A program made the translations under genes and the position numbers. The notes below the pieces were generated by a model that did no database searches, was not told the origin of the DNA, and was given only the letters and a program-made list of their open reading frames with translations. A DNA stretch of 64,000 nt. Origin: Otatea glauca (Eukaryota; Streptophyta; Magnoliopsida; Poales; Poaceae). Positions within the stretch are counted from its first letter, which is position 1. Each line of letters opens with the position of its first letter. This document shows, one piece after another, positions 46,890 to 58,162 of this stretch. The stretch is taken from positions 32,736,104 to 32,800,103 of the forward strand of contig CM070725.1 in assembly GCA_036346275.1 (NCBI GenBank). Reading direction: 5' to 3'.

Positions 46890-48530
46890 TGAAGGACCGA
46901 GATGGTGAACAGAGGGGGGGGGGTGAATGGTCGCAAATAAATTTTCCCCCAAAATTCTCCAAAAAAAACCTCGACAAGATCGCTCATAGGAAATCGTGAA
47001 AAAAACCGAAAAACTAGACAACTATGTGTAACCCTAGCTTGCATGGATAAGTACCATAAAATATGTGGGGATTTTTGAGTCACAATCTTGGTTGTCTAGT
47101 GTCCAAGATAAAGAGGAATCAATCCAACTCTTGCTTTTAGAAAGGACATCAATTCAAATCACAAAAGTCACTTTCAGAAAAGCAAAAGCAGAATTTCCAG
47201 AAATTGTCCTCCAATTGAACAGGAGATTGGTGGGTTTCTACAGCTCACAAAATTATGATAATTTTTCTACCTATGAGAAGAAGCGTCGTGAAGAACTCTA
47301 CCAAATTTCTCCTCAAAAAGCTTTACAGACAAATCAGGAAAAATCGAAGACCACAGTCAGTCTAGAACTTCGAGCAGAAAGTTTGGGGCTCTGTTTTCAC
47401 CTCATGGCGCCCAAACGGTGCAACAAGTGAACTCCAAAATTTTTCTGCAGGTGGATATCCGACTCCCGCACCTCTTCCAAAAAGAATAAATTAAAAATGA
47501 TTTCTATAGATTTTTATTAAAATCAAATACTTAATGCTGCGCAAAGAACAAGTTCTGAGTAAAGTTGAAACTTGAAAGAAAAGATGTTCTCTACTCAATC
47601 CAAGAGTGAAAAAGAGATGTAAAACCATATGAACACACTCAAAACATCCAAGATCAGCAGCATTTAGGAGGGGTGGCAAATCGAAATTGCGTGAAAGTAA
47701 ATTGCGAGAATGTAATTACGGGAAAGTAAATGCTGAATTTAAATTGCGTAAAGTAAAGACATAATGTAAATGCGCAAAATAAATTCAGAGATGGATGGAT
47801 AAAACTTTTATTTCTGGAAGGAGAGGTTACAAAGCCTCACTTTCATGTGGGCAAAGCTCAAAGGAGCATTCAAAAACCTCAAAACCTTCAAGGGGAGGAG
47901 GCTACCCCTCCACCCCTATTTATACTACTCTTGGGCCACCTACCACCCTTGGATGAGTCCCTCAACCCTAGAGCACTCATTTAAGGGCTAGGATTAACCC
48001 ACACACACAGCCATACAAGGGCTAACCCAAAACCCACACACATACCGGATTTTCTTGCACGGTTTTCAAAGCATACTACCTAGATTCGCTAACCTATCAA
48101 CTAGACCTCAATCCGACGGCTCTCATTGATCCACGCGGCATCTAGCTAGCATCATATCCTTTCCTTGTCTTCTTGACTTGCCCGGACTCCGTCTCCGATC
48201 ATCTTCCGGCGATCTCTCAACCGTCTGGACCTCCGACGCTCCTCGCCTAGTCCCGGTCATCCTACGTCTCACCATGACATAGCACCGTCGCCCTGCAACC
48301 ATCAAAGACAAGGAAACACATCACATAGCAATGCCCACAATGATATGCAATAAACCATCCAACTAATCACTACCGCGCCCATACGGCCGGTACTGCCACT
48401 CCTGGCAGAGACAACTCAAATTGCTTCATTTTGAAAATCAATCCAAATCAAACTCAAACTTGAGCACACCTTGCTCAAATAAAGTCAAACACTCATCACA
48501 AACATGGATGGACCTCCACATGGCCCTTCA
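46890..48530 (-). repeat. 5' LTR of the Sirevirus
   Basis: It begins TGAAGGACCGAGATGG and ends CACATGGCCCTTCA. GCGTG follows at 48531-48535, duplicating 37466-37470. Confidence 0.93.
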
Positions 48531-48535
48531 GCGTG

Positions 48536-49110
48536 CCAATCGATTTGACCTATAATCGACAAGGTAAACTATGAACTTTATTTAAAGCCGCTCGTGAAGA
48601 TCAATCGGTTTAGATTCAATCAGCCCAAAGCCGATTAAATCGAGACAAAAGGTCGAGCCCAACTAGCCGATTAAGGCTAATCGGAGGATAAATGTAGATC
48701 GACTCTGAAGAAGGCGATGCGCAGCAAAATCAGAATAAATCAAACCTGGGCGTAATTGATGAAGACCAATAAATCGGCGATGCGCAACTTTATTGATCAA
48801 GATTGATTTATAAAAAGACTAAATTACAGAAACTACTCCTAGTCGACAGGAAAAAGAGAATAATGTAAATGTGTGAATTTGATTGTGTTGTTCTTTTTGC
48901 AGCTCACCCTTGTCCACCTTTTATACCCGCCGACCGATAGAATCTCAGTACAACACGTTTTGGGAGTAGTATCCGTACCGGCCTCTATTTTAAGAGCGAT
49001 TTCCTTAACGATCTATCTTGTTTTCAAATATCTTGATTTGTTATCTTAATCGTATCTTGCTGTTTTTGGACTGCCGATTTAACCATACTTACCAAATTTT
49101 AGTGCAAACA
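48536..49110 (-). repeat. 5' LTR of the Tat element, outer piece
   Basis: It continues the LTR begun at 37403-37470 and matches 21650-22221. On the minus strand it starts TGTTTGCACTAAAATTTGG. The sequence after it (ACTAG at 49111-49115) has no match beside the other LTR. Confidence 0.85.
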
Positions 49111-50486
49111 ACTAGTAATTGGCCACTCCTGTACAACGAGTATAGTGAAGTCTCAAATTAATAATGGCCAAATGATGTGTATACAACATACAAACTTTTT
49201 AGTAGTGACGGCATTCTTGAAAAATGTTATATCAAATGGTACCATGGTCTGATAATACATTGCACGTACCATCACATACTCCAACATCTCAATACTACAG
49301 TTATTAGGCCGGAACATTTCAGGACCGATGTTGAAAATGGGCAATATATAGTACTGGCGGCAGAATACATGTATATATCCTTGTTTCAGATGGAATTTCA
49401 TCAAACGAGATATATGATTGTCTCAAGACCATCGTTCTGAACTTTCAGAAGTTCGACTGCTTTCTCAGGTTCAGAGCAAGATGCTCCTTGACAATTTCAT
49501 GTATTAATGGTGCATAGAGGAAAGTCAAGAAACTATTCTAGCCTCCCAACAAGCAGAATATGTGGTAAAGGCTAGAGAACAAACTCAATAGGCACCAAAA
49601 TGGACAGTCTTTTCAGTGAACATTTGGAAGTCAAGTTTCTGAACATTGCACTGACAGGCTCTCAACTAGAACTGAACAGTAGTTGTATCTTTATATATTC
49701 CTTAGGAAGGTAACCAGCCACACTGCAACATAAAATATATGAACTGAAGAACTTCATAATACAAAGCTGATGCATTGCAGCATTTATTTCTCAAAGTTAA
49801 TATGTTCATCACTGTCTTATTTTAGTTGGAGATGTTGACATACATAAAGTGAACGATGAATGGTTGACTAAAAAAAATGATCAGAGTGGCAGGTGGTATT
49901 AAGAAAAATGTTTTTCATGCGCCTTCAAAGAAGATAAGAGGATTGGTACGTATGATGGTTTCCAAGAACATATGGGTTGACTTACGATGAGGACAGGAGC
50001 TTGCCGAGTCACGAAAACTGTTGTTAGTGCAAAGAAGTAAGGAAGAGGATCATATACCAGAGGAAAATCATATCCAACATTATCGCCTCCAGATTGATGA
50101 TTTGCACTGTGGCAGTTATCATCCAATCGAGAATATACTTCATGTTCCAAATTAACAAAATATAATACCTCCATACTCTTTGAGAAGATAAGTAGAAGAA
50201 AATGTAAGAGTGGTTCAACATTTTTAGCAAACCTATATGTGCAAATCAAGTCACAGATCACCCCTTAGTTGATTCAACGTTGTGCAGTTTTTTAATATAT
50301 TTTAAGAGTTCATAACAGTTTTGAGAGGTGCTTCTATACATCATTATTTGAAAGTTGAGTAAATATTAAAGTATCAATAAAAAGTAGATAGTGGTTATTT
50401 ACCTCTTTTTTTACTTCAAAATTTATACAACTTATTGAAAGTGTAATGCATAGAAGCACTACTCAAAAGAGTTTTTCTCTTCAACC
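49111..50486. other. Intergenic DNA without a recognised gene
   Basis: Short frames occur on both strands (for example 49153-49404 and 49899-50261, minus) but no family is recognisable. No LTR or TIR was found. Confidence 0.45.
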
Positions 50487-50501
50487 AGAAGTTGAAATTC
50501 A

Positions 50502-50637
50502 GAGAACTAACCGAAGGTTAGTTGGCTAGGTAGGCTAGTTGTGCCCCCACCCACCAGGATTCAAGCCTCGGCTTAGCACTGGCACTCACATTCTTCTAAC
50601 AGTGAATGCTAGAGTTCCTAGCCTAAGTTAAAAAAAA
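50502..50637 (+). mobile_element. tRNA-derived SINE with poly(A) tail
   Basis: The 136-bp unit carries a tRNA-like A-box region (GGTTAGTTGGCTAGG near 50516-50530) and a good B box, GGATTCAAGCC, at 50557-50567. It ends in a run of A residues. It is flanked by an exact 15-bp target duplication, AGAAGTTGAAATTCA, at 50487-50501 and 50638-50652. Target duplications of this length are expected of LINE-mobilised SINEs. I do not assign it to a named grass SINE family. Confidence 0.85.
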
Positions 50638-50797
50638 AGAAGTTGAAATTCAACCAAAGCAACTTCTGGGCTCCTTACTCCAAAGGGCCTAGCCTATATA
50701 ACTTTGGGGCTTGCATAATGGTCCATTTTATAGTTTCTTGGGAAAATGACAATTATCACTTTTTTTAGAAGAAATGAAAATTACCTTATTATTACTA

Positions 50798-50819
50798 TTG
50801 TTGTTGTTGTTGTTGTTGC
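50798..50819. repeat. (TTG)n microsatellite
   Basis: About seven uninterrupted TTG units preceded by imperfect TTATTATTA. Confidence 0.9.
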
Positions 50820-50856
50820 TTCCCTAAGTCTTGAGAGAAATGGAGACTTTAGAGTA

Positions 50857-51636
50857 GGGATGAAAATGGATCGTACAGTTTCCGACCGATCTAGATAATT
50901 TTTGGATATGGGTTCTCTCAGATCAGATTTTTGTCGGATAGTATTAGATCACATACAGATACGGATACAGATTTGATAACTCACTATCCGTCGGATACGA
51001 ATACGGATTCGGATAATCCGGATATTGATGAGCCAAATATCCGAAAATGCACGTGGGCTGGGCCAATGCTACTCTTTTGACCCAAAAAGGTTTGTGAATT
51101 TCAAAATCCACAAATTAAGTTTCAATTATTAAAATTGGTAAACTAGCTCCAGAAATTACCAATTTTTTTTGGAAAAGTTCCTGACACAATCTATCATTTA
51201 AAAACTTATTTTCAAGGATTTATCATATTTTAAATTTTCTCAAAAAATCAAACATTGCTGTCCTTAATAGAAAAATACTTTAAACAAGTAGTTAAAAATG
51301 TATGAAAACTCATAAACACATAATTTATTATTTTAAACATAGTTCAACAAAGAATACAAATCTTGGTCATTATATGTTCATGAATGTTAGGATCAAATAA
51401 ACTAGTTTTATTTTTTTTGTTCATTTTGTGTGTACAATCTAAGGGGTTATCTAATTCCGATAAATATCCATGACCGTATCCATTTCAATCCGTATTCGCT
51501 CTATATCTATATTAGATATTATTCGTATTTGTATTCATATCCAAACTATCTATATCTACATCTATATTCAAAAAATATGAAAACAAATATGCATGATAGA
51601 ACTATTATTCATCTGGATCCAATCCATTTTCATCCC
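50857..51636. mobile_element. hAT-like non-autonomous transposon with 15-bp TIRs
   Basis: GGGATGAAAATGGAT (50857-50871) is the exact reverse complement of 51622-51636. Subterminal GGATAC/GTATCC motifs are dense at both ends and the interior is AT-rich and noncoding. The TAGGGATGAAAA start is that of a common grass hAT-like family related in ends to the element at 1931. The flanking 8-mers (TTAGAGTA and GTGGAGCT) do not match, so the target duplication has decayed. Confidence 0.7.
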
Positions 51637-53283
51637 GTGGAGCTGTACATTTACTCCACGAATGCCGTGTTTCGGCGTCATCTCCCGAATAGTGCTGACT
51701 CGGGGTTTGGCTATTGCTGTTTTGTGGGTTGTTTCCTGCTGTTTTGGGCAGTTCTGCGTAGGTCTTGGTTGGGTTTGCTTGCCCATTTGTTTGCTTTGAG
51801 CCATCGAGAAGTTGCGGCCTGTTCTGAACAGCCCTTTGCGCTGTCAATGGTGGTGCGCACTAGGGTTTCGTTCCGGCGATGGCGTACGGCGGGGCGCCGA
51901 TTGGCTGCGCTGTACGCGCTGCCCTGTTTTTGGTTAGGGCGTTTGTTGATCTATGCAGCCTCTCTCTTTCATCTTGACAGCACGTATAATCAACCCAATT
52001 TATATCATTAATACGAAGATCCCATCTCTCCATCTCAGAGACCATATAGTGATCTACTCATATTTGTGATGAGTAATTAATTAGATTTAAGTTTGTAGTG
52101 CTTAAGTTTGAGTTTGAAATGAGTTTTCTTTGAGCAATTTAAGTTAAGTGGTCGTGGCCTTAAGTGATCGAGACACCTTTAAGTGGTCGTGGCTATGAGT
52201 GAGTGGTCGTGGCCTTTACTGATCAGCGATCTTTGTCAGATTAATATTGGATGATGGTGTGTGTCATTTTGAATCATGTGTTGATTTAATTGCATATGTT
52301 GTTGCACATTGCTACATGTATGTGTTTGCTTGTTGGTGATAGTTGCAGGATTTTAGAGCTAGATCATGGTGAGGTGGAGGAGACTAGGACTAGACTAGGA
52401 TAGCTGAGGTCCAAATGATCAAGGTGACACCGGAAGATGACTGAGACCAGGGAGTTGTTGCAAGCCAGTATGACAAGTGGATGGATGAGCTGCTAACTTA
52501 AGCCCTACTCAAGCGAAAGAGGATCGTTGGATCAAGTGTTCGCGAGTGTAGTAGCGGTTAAGTTAGAGGTGATTTGATAGATGTGTCAAAAACCGTTACG
52601 ATGTTGGGTTTCAGATTAGTCCATGTATAAGTGAGGGAGTTAATCCCAGTCATTGATGAGGTTCTTTATGGGATAAGGAAGTCATTCAAGGGTGAATATT
52701 GCTCCGAGTATGCTATAAATAGAGGGGTAGAGGGATGCTCTCTCTCCAATTTTATTGTTTGTCATAAGGATTTTGGTTTCCTTATGCTCTCTTAAGCTTT
52801 GCTCACCTGGTTGTGAGGCTTTGTAACCTTCCTCTCATAAAGAAATAAAAATTATTTTTGTGCTCAAGTTCATGCTCATTTGGTTGCTCTTCCCTTTTGA
52901 GTTTTGATCTCTCTTTGATTTTTTTCTCTCTTGTTCTTGTCTTACCAAGGATGAATGATTGTTGGATGAATCTTTTATAGATCATATCACAATTATCTAT
53001 GCAAGCTGGAACTCACTCTTCTAAGTTTTTACAAGAAACCGATCTTTTTGCTTGAGAAGAGAAAGATTTTTGATTGATCGTGTTCTGACTCATTTGAGAG
53101 TTGTTTCCTTGTTATTCTAGGTTGGTGTGACATAGAGGAGACCATCTAAGATTATCTTGATCATCAAATCCCCACGAGTAAGGTCAGGGTGAAGTTTTGT
53201 GGTTTTTACCTGATTTTGGTGCAATCTTCTTTAGATTGAAAAAATGTTGGAATTTTGACATCAATCTCTATGATTTATGGTTG
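51637..53283. other. Noncoding DNA, LTR-like signals but unresolved
   Basis: Three GTGGTCGTGGC motifs occur at about 52149, 52187 and 52205 in a short tandem arrangement. GCTATAAATAGAGGG at about 52718 is a good TATA box. AAATAAAAATTAT near 52843 could serve in polyadenylation. The order resembles an LTR, but no TG..CA ends with a 5-bp duplication were found. The open frame at 51430-52011 has no recognisable family. Confidence 0.35.
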
Positions 53284-53288
53284 GAATA

Positions 53289-53791
53289 TGTGGAATATAA
53301 GAACCCGGGGTACCCTCATGACAAGCCCAGAAGATATTCCCCACAGGCCTGCTGCCGTATATAAAGGTACATATCCTAAAGGAAGTTGAACTTATATTTA
53401 GATATGATGGATATAGTTGTAACCCGAGTTGTAAATAGGGTAGATAAAGATGTAAACTCTATCATGTAACCGACTAGAATCTTGTAACCGATCGGAATCT
53501 CTTAACCGATCGGGACTTTGTAAGCCGCCCCCTCCCCGCTATATAAGGGTGAGGACAGACAGCAACATAGGCATCCAATCATCCAAGTACAAAGCGCCAT
53601 CTTTTGCCCAGAGCATATAGCGCTTTGAGCACTTCCGATCCAAGAGATCCACATAATCCCAGCACACAGGATTAGGGTATTACCTCCATCGCTGAGGGCC
53701 TGAACCTGTATAAATCCCTGTCTTGTGTGACCTTCGAGTTTGAGATCCAGCGTCTACTCTATAAATTCATTGCCGACTACAAAAGTCGACA
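53289..53791 (+). mobile_element. Solo LTR, 503 bp
   Basis: It starts TGTGGAATATAAGAACCC and ends ...AAAAGTCGACA, with GAATA on both sides (53284-53288 and 53792-53796). It contains CTATATAAGGGTGAGG near 53540 as a promoter, and a CACAGGATTAGGGTATTACC block typical of grass gypsy LTRs. No primer site or genes follow, so it is a solo LTR. Confidence 0.85.
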
Positions 53792-53796
53792 GAATA

Positions 53797-55344
53797 GGTT
53801 TTTGACTTCCTTAGGTAGGTGCATGTAAAATTTCACGGATTTTGAATCAACCGATCAAAAGCTACATCGATTCTTCGATTTGAGATATGCTGAATTCACT
53901 ATTCATCCTAGCAACAATGTTGATCCGATCAGGCGACAGATGCTGTTCATCCCACCAGCTATTGATTCTACTGTTTATCTGACCAGTTGATGTTTTCAAT
54001 AGTCATCTGACCTGTGACGATTTTACTATTCATCGATACTGTTTATCTGATCAGTTCGCATGTAATTTTCATGTGACATGTTCTTTTAGCTAGAAAAGTG
54101 GTTTAGATTTTCAAGTGGGAATTTTATTTTGCTCTTATTCGCCCCTGCACCTTCATCAAACGAATAAGACACAGGGCTGCACTTTCTTCCGCGTAGTGTG
54201 GCTCCCTAAAATACCAATTTGCACGCACAATTTCCACACGGCCTTTCCAACCTGCCACCGGAACACATGCCTCAACGTTCGCACGGTAAAATCTTAATAA
54301 CCCGCCGCCATTCCTGCATGCAGGATAACTCTCGGAGATATACATACCGTGACAGCTTTCACTGTAAATGAATACGCAAAAATAATTCATACACGAAAAA
54401 AGATTTTCAAAAGACTTTAACAAATACCAATCTAGGTACGTACAAAAAGCTTACGAAGGACAAGGTTATAAACACAAATTGACTTGAGTCATACAGCAAA
54501 ATGCGCAGCAATACAATTGTCCACCCAACTTATTATATTACTCACTCGTGATATACAGCTGAATGGTCTTATCAAAACCTATATCCTATGCAAACAATAA
54601 AAAAATAAAGTAAGTATACCAACGCAATCCAAATAAATCCGACTATTCCATACCATTATCCCAGCTAGCTACTTATTCATATCATGGAAAGATTTGCCAA
54701 AAATATGCCCAATTTAGGACACAACCATTGGATTCATACCCCATAATGTCCTGACTATTCCCACTATAACAACAAAATAGAACGATGCATACTAGCTCAA
54801 GGTATTTCATAAAAAATGTACCGTTTCCCCTTGGATGGGGATTTTTAATACAGTACAAGAAACGATCCGTAATTTCAAATCGATACAACATATTTGCGTA
54901 TTTATGAAAAACCCAACCATACCCGAAATCTAAAAATTCGTTTAACATTCCTGAAATTTGAAAATCCGGCAATGCAATAATCAAAAAATGGATATGGGGT
55001 GGGGCTCCCATACCCGAAATTTGGTGATTCGACTAAGCCCCATGCATGCATTCCTCCGCATGCATCTGACAAGCCAGTGCATGCAAATTCCTCCGGATTC
55101 GCCGCATGCAGACGGAGACAAGCTAGTGCATGCATAAAGAGGAAGAATGTCGGGCGGTGGCTAATTTCTTTTGGCAAAAGTGACCGTTCATTTTCTGCCG
55201 AGTGCTCACACGCGGCGGCTGCGCAGAACCGGCCCCGGGCTGATGCAACTACAAGTGTCACATTTTTGCTTTGTTTCACGTTGATCCATCCCATCCGCGC
55301 GCCGTAAGCAGCGACCGAATGAAAAAGAGACACTTCTTCGGTGC
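53797..55344. other. Noncoding DNA upstream of the PMD cluster
   Basis: No recognised gene on either strand. Repeated GCATGCATG motifs occur at 55035-55135, in a stretch that also opens a minus-strand frame (54902-55384) with no family. The last 100 bases are promoter-like. Confidence 0.4.
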
Positions 55345-55350
55345 TATAAA
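55345..55350 (+). promoter_or_regulatory. Candidate TATA box of the PMD cluster
   Basis: GCTATAAATTGCAG is followed about 40 bases later by a purine-rich leader (GAGGAAGAGCGAGGC..GAGAGAAAGAGGAGAGG), the look of a plant transcription start and 5' UTR. The coding region it would serve is not certain. Confidence 0.45.
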
Positions 55351-55800
55351 TTGCAGTTATGTTGCGATGATCTGCGTTAAGCATTGAACGTGAGGAAAAA
55401 AGCAGAGGAAGAGCGAGGCAGTGCGAGCGCTGGTAACCGAGAGAAAGAGGAGAGGAGGGAAAAACAGAGAGGAAAACGAGGTGGAAAAGGAAATTTGGAA
55501 GTGTATTTCTGGAGGAATTTTTATGATATTCATATTTTACAGTAGTTTTGTTGGAGTTTTATTTTCGATCATTTGACGAAGGGTCTGTATGTTGCAGGTA
55601 TTGTCTGGAACATTGGTTCGTATATCTGTCAGGATATTTAATCTCCAGGAGAGGTTCAGGAAGGTTTGTTCGAAATTGTCATGAAGTAATGTATTTTGTT
55701 ATTATAGTAGTAGTGTAATTAGTACAACATTAGTGATATTTGCAGTGTACAAAATGATGTTATTAGTATAATCAGATGGACGGGTTTAGTCGAAGGAATT

Positions 55801-56326
55801 GGAGTATAATAGCGCATTGGCCCGTAAAATAACGCTACAGCCATATTGCTGTCATACAATTATGAATTTATTAGAATGACAATAATGTGGTTCTTTTATT
55901 AGTTGAAAATTGGTGTAATATTATTGCGATATATGGAACACGTAAATAATGTTAATGTAATATTGCAACAATATTTGTGGGATTAATACAATTATTGCGA
56001 TGTGTGTATAACTTAGGTAATATCAGTATAATATTATGACAATATTTGTGGCATTAGTACAATATTAGAATAACTAGTGGTACACAAAATGACGTCATTA
56101 GTAGTTGGAGTAGCAGAAGAAATAATAAATTAAGCGCAACGAGGCGTAAACTTGGACGCCGGTAAAAAACAAATATCCCCCCCCCGCGCAGTTTTAATGT
56201 TCCAGCGATCCGTAATAGCAGAAATTTTTGAAAATAAATTTTTCTGCGCTCGGCCTACCACTAGAAAGGCATTAAAAAATTAGTAGTAATGAAATAAATA
56301 TATTAGTATATGTCATGACAATGTTA
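55801..56326 (+). repeat. AT-rich spacer repeat, copy 1
   Basis: It aligns with 58778-59303 over its length, with substitutions and small indels. Shared landmarks are CATATTGCTGTCAT, ATGTGGTTCTTTTATTAG, CAAAATGACGTCATTAGTAG, a C-run followed by GCGCAG, and TTAGTAGTAATGAAATAAAT. The C-run length differs between copies (9 here, 11 in the other). An internal partial repeat of the CAAAATGA block lies just upstream at 55747. Confidence 0.88.
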
Positions 56327-56339
56327 AAGTAATTCCCCA

Positions 56340-56789
56340 TAGAAATGCTATTTTTGGTAGAAGTTGTAGTTACCCTTGTACATTATGGTTTTCCTTTAAT
56401 TTGTATGGACATGTGAACCTTGTAAACCTAAGTATGAACTAGACATGCTTAATATCCTTTTAGGTATAAACGCTAGCCTATTCATGCTTAAGCCATCTGC
56501 TATATATTTTCGGTCTTTTCAACAAATGTATGGTCCTTTTTGAGAAATAGTTGCTGGTAGTTTGTTAAAAACCCCAAAATAAAACTATGGTTGGACGGGT
56601 GATTATTGGCAATAACCGGTGGTGCAAAAAGGGAAATGCACGTAGTTTAGGGTGGAGTATTGCCCGTGTCAGATTAAGGCCCGAGCAATGGGACGGTAAA
56701 TCCAAGATTTCGTACAACCAAGAGGGCTGATCATGGGACTAGTACAGTGGTCACATGGAGGTTCATGTTCGCAAGAATAGGGTCTCACA
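56340..56789 (+). mobile_element. 3' part of a long-LTR gypsy LTR
   Basis: GGACTAGTACAGTGG and the adjoining bases align with the terminal GGACTAGTGCAGTA block of LTR copies 1 and 2. The end GGGTCTCACA at 56789 is followed by a primer site. The start of this LTR is missing. Confidence 0.6.
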
Positions 56790-56793
56790 GCGT

Positions 56794-56806
56794 TGGTATC
56801 AGATCC
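56794..56806 (+). other. Primer-binding site (tRNA-iMet type)
   Basis: TGGTATCAGATCC lies four bases after the LTR end, differing by one base from the standard TGGTATCAGAGCC. This shows the downstream ORFs lie in the 5' internal region of an LTR retroelement, where gag would normally be. Confidence 0.75.
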
Positions 56807-56997
56807 GCATTGACTGTAGGAAACCCTGGGTAAATAGGCGTTAGTTAGTAATATGAAGACTTAAATTGAAAAAAATAAGAAAAATCCTACCTCTACTAAT
56901 AATGAAATTTAGCATATTCGCTAATTTTCTTATTTGTTGCTTCTTAACTTTTCATAATAACTATTATTAACCTTCCCTTCTCTTTTTATTTTTGTAG

Positions 56998-57812
56998 ATG
57001 GCGCGATATGTACCTTGTCATGAGTCAACTGTTCCAGAACTGTTGGGGGTGATGGGAGTGCTACATTCGCTGCTAGAGAGTTGACACTTTGAGGGCCTCC
57101 CAAGATATGTTGTGTTTCAGGCTTACTTAAGTCCTGAAACGAAGGAGTATGCCACCCGGGTCTTCATTCCTCCTAGGCCGGCTCTCAATGAGGGTGAAAG
57201 GAGCTTTGTGGGTTATGGATCATCATAGATGCGTCCATGAATGAGGTTGCATATCTGGCAGTGGTCCGACTTCGGCAGGCGTTACCTGATTTGAGTCCCC
57301 ATTACTCTTGCTGCCGCATGAGACCCACGGCGGGAGTAGTGTGTGCTGAGGATCACACTAGAGTGAGGGATGACAGCCTTAGGGTCATGGTGGATTTTGC
57401 GAATAGATTGGACCAGCATTATGTCCAGTTGGCCCAGGAGTTGTTGGAGACTTGTCGGCGTATGGCATTCTTGGAGTCCCATCTAGTCTTGCGTGTGGCG
57501 TGGAGTCCTCTACCACGAGCAATACTAAGGGATGGAACTCCACAAATCCCAGTATCTCAACGTCCGCCACTGGCTTCTTATGTGCCTACCCCGGGGGTGT
57601 GCAAAGGAGCAAGAATATCGTGTGTTAGTAGTTGCCCTAGGCTTGTGAATGATAAGGGCATCAATCCTAGGAGCACTTGTACTTACCACCCCGAGACTCC
57701 TCGGGTGTACCGTCGCAAGGAGTGTGCATCTAGGATTGTGGAAGTTGGAGAGGGTGCTGGATCCTCCTCTAGGCCGGTTGTGTTGGAAGTGGGAGAAATA
57801 ACCATGGAGTAG
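56998..57812 (+). pseudogene. Unrecognised ORF with dsRNA-binding-like N-terminal region
   Basis: ATG 56998 directly follows a good splice acceptor (TTTTTGTAG). The frame MARYVPCHESTVPELL is broken by a TGA at about 57083 and a frameshift near 57224, then continues to a TAG at 57810-57812, for roughly 270 codons. Residues GLPRYVVFQAYLSPE, then RVFIPPRPALNEG, SFVGYGSS and NEVAYLAVVRLRQALPDL, have the strand-strand-strand-helix spacing of a double-stranded-RNA-binding motif (conserved GPP..F, a strand, a small-residue turn and an A-rich helix). This is a fold guess, not a family match. The second half has a coiled-coil-like segment (DFANRLDQHYVQLAQELLET) and a Ser/Pro/Arg-rich tail. Its position after a primer site suggests it replaces gag in a non-autonomous element. 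Confidence 0.5.
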
Positions 57813-58162
57813 AGGGTAAAAGTGTAGTAGGAACAAGTGGGGTGTGATGCTGTAATAAAGGAAAGTCTTTTAGTAGTGATCTAGTAGTAGGAGTAATGTA
57901 TTTGTTAAGTGTAGCTTTTGTTGTAGTATATGTGTTGCCAGAATATTGTAAGTTCTGGAAAGACATGATGAGTTGCAAGGTGAACTAGTTCCAGTCTGTA
58001 CAGGAAGTAGAACTTGTAGAGATGTTAATTGTGGGTTGCAGCTTCCTATGTTAAACCAATGCCTGTGTATGTTTATGAAGGGATGCATTGTAGTTTTATT
58101 CATGTGTTGCTGCTAAGTGTTGCATTTGTTAGTACTAATTGTGTCTTATTTTAAGATTTCAG

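Larger units (their letters stand above)
37471..48530 (-). mobile_element. Sirevirus-type copia retrotransposon, complete with LTRs
   Basis: The LTRs are 37471-39103 (1633 bp) and 46890-48530 (1641 bp), both TGAAGG...CCTTCA, and the element is flanked by GCGTG at 37466-37470 and 48531-48535. It is minus-strand: primer site, gag with zinc knuckle, coiled-coil extension, second zinc knuckle, protease, integrase, reverse transcriptase, RNase H, then a 1.9-kb noncoding tail with several polypurine tracts. Pol order (integrase before RT), an iMet primer site, long LTRs, an extended gag and multiple polypurine tracts fit the Sirevirus (SIRE/Maximus) clade. Frameshifts and a lost RT aspartate make it defective. 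The LTRs differ by many substitutions and small indels, so the insertion is not very recent. Confidence 0.92.
21581..49110 (-). mobile_element. Nested Tat-lineage gypsy (Ty3) retrotransposon
   Basis: The two LTRs are about 641 and 643 bp once a later insertion is removed. They lie at 21581-22221 (3' LTR) and at 48536-49110 plus 37403-37470 (5' LTR). On the minus strand the order is gag, aspartic protease, reverse transcriptase, RNase H, a second archaeal-type RNase H, and integrase with its C-terminal domain. An oppositely oriented PMD gene then precedes the 3' LTR. The second RNase H and an antisense extra gene are marks of the Tat group (Retand, Grande, RIRE2 and relatives). Stops and frameshifts occur in every gene, so it is defective. 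Three later insertions account for about 16 kb of its 27.5 kb. No 5-bp flanking duplication could be recognised. Confidence 0.85.

Noticed and set aside
51430..52011. 193-codon plus-strand open frame
   Set aside because: It starts inside the AT-rich end of a hAT-like element and runs into unrelated sequence; no conserved motifs.
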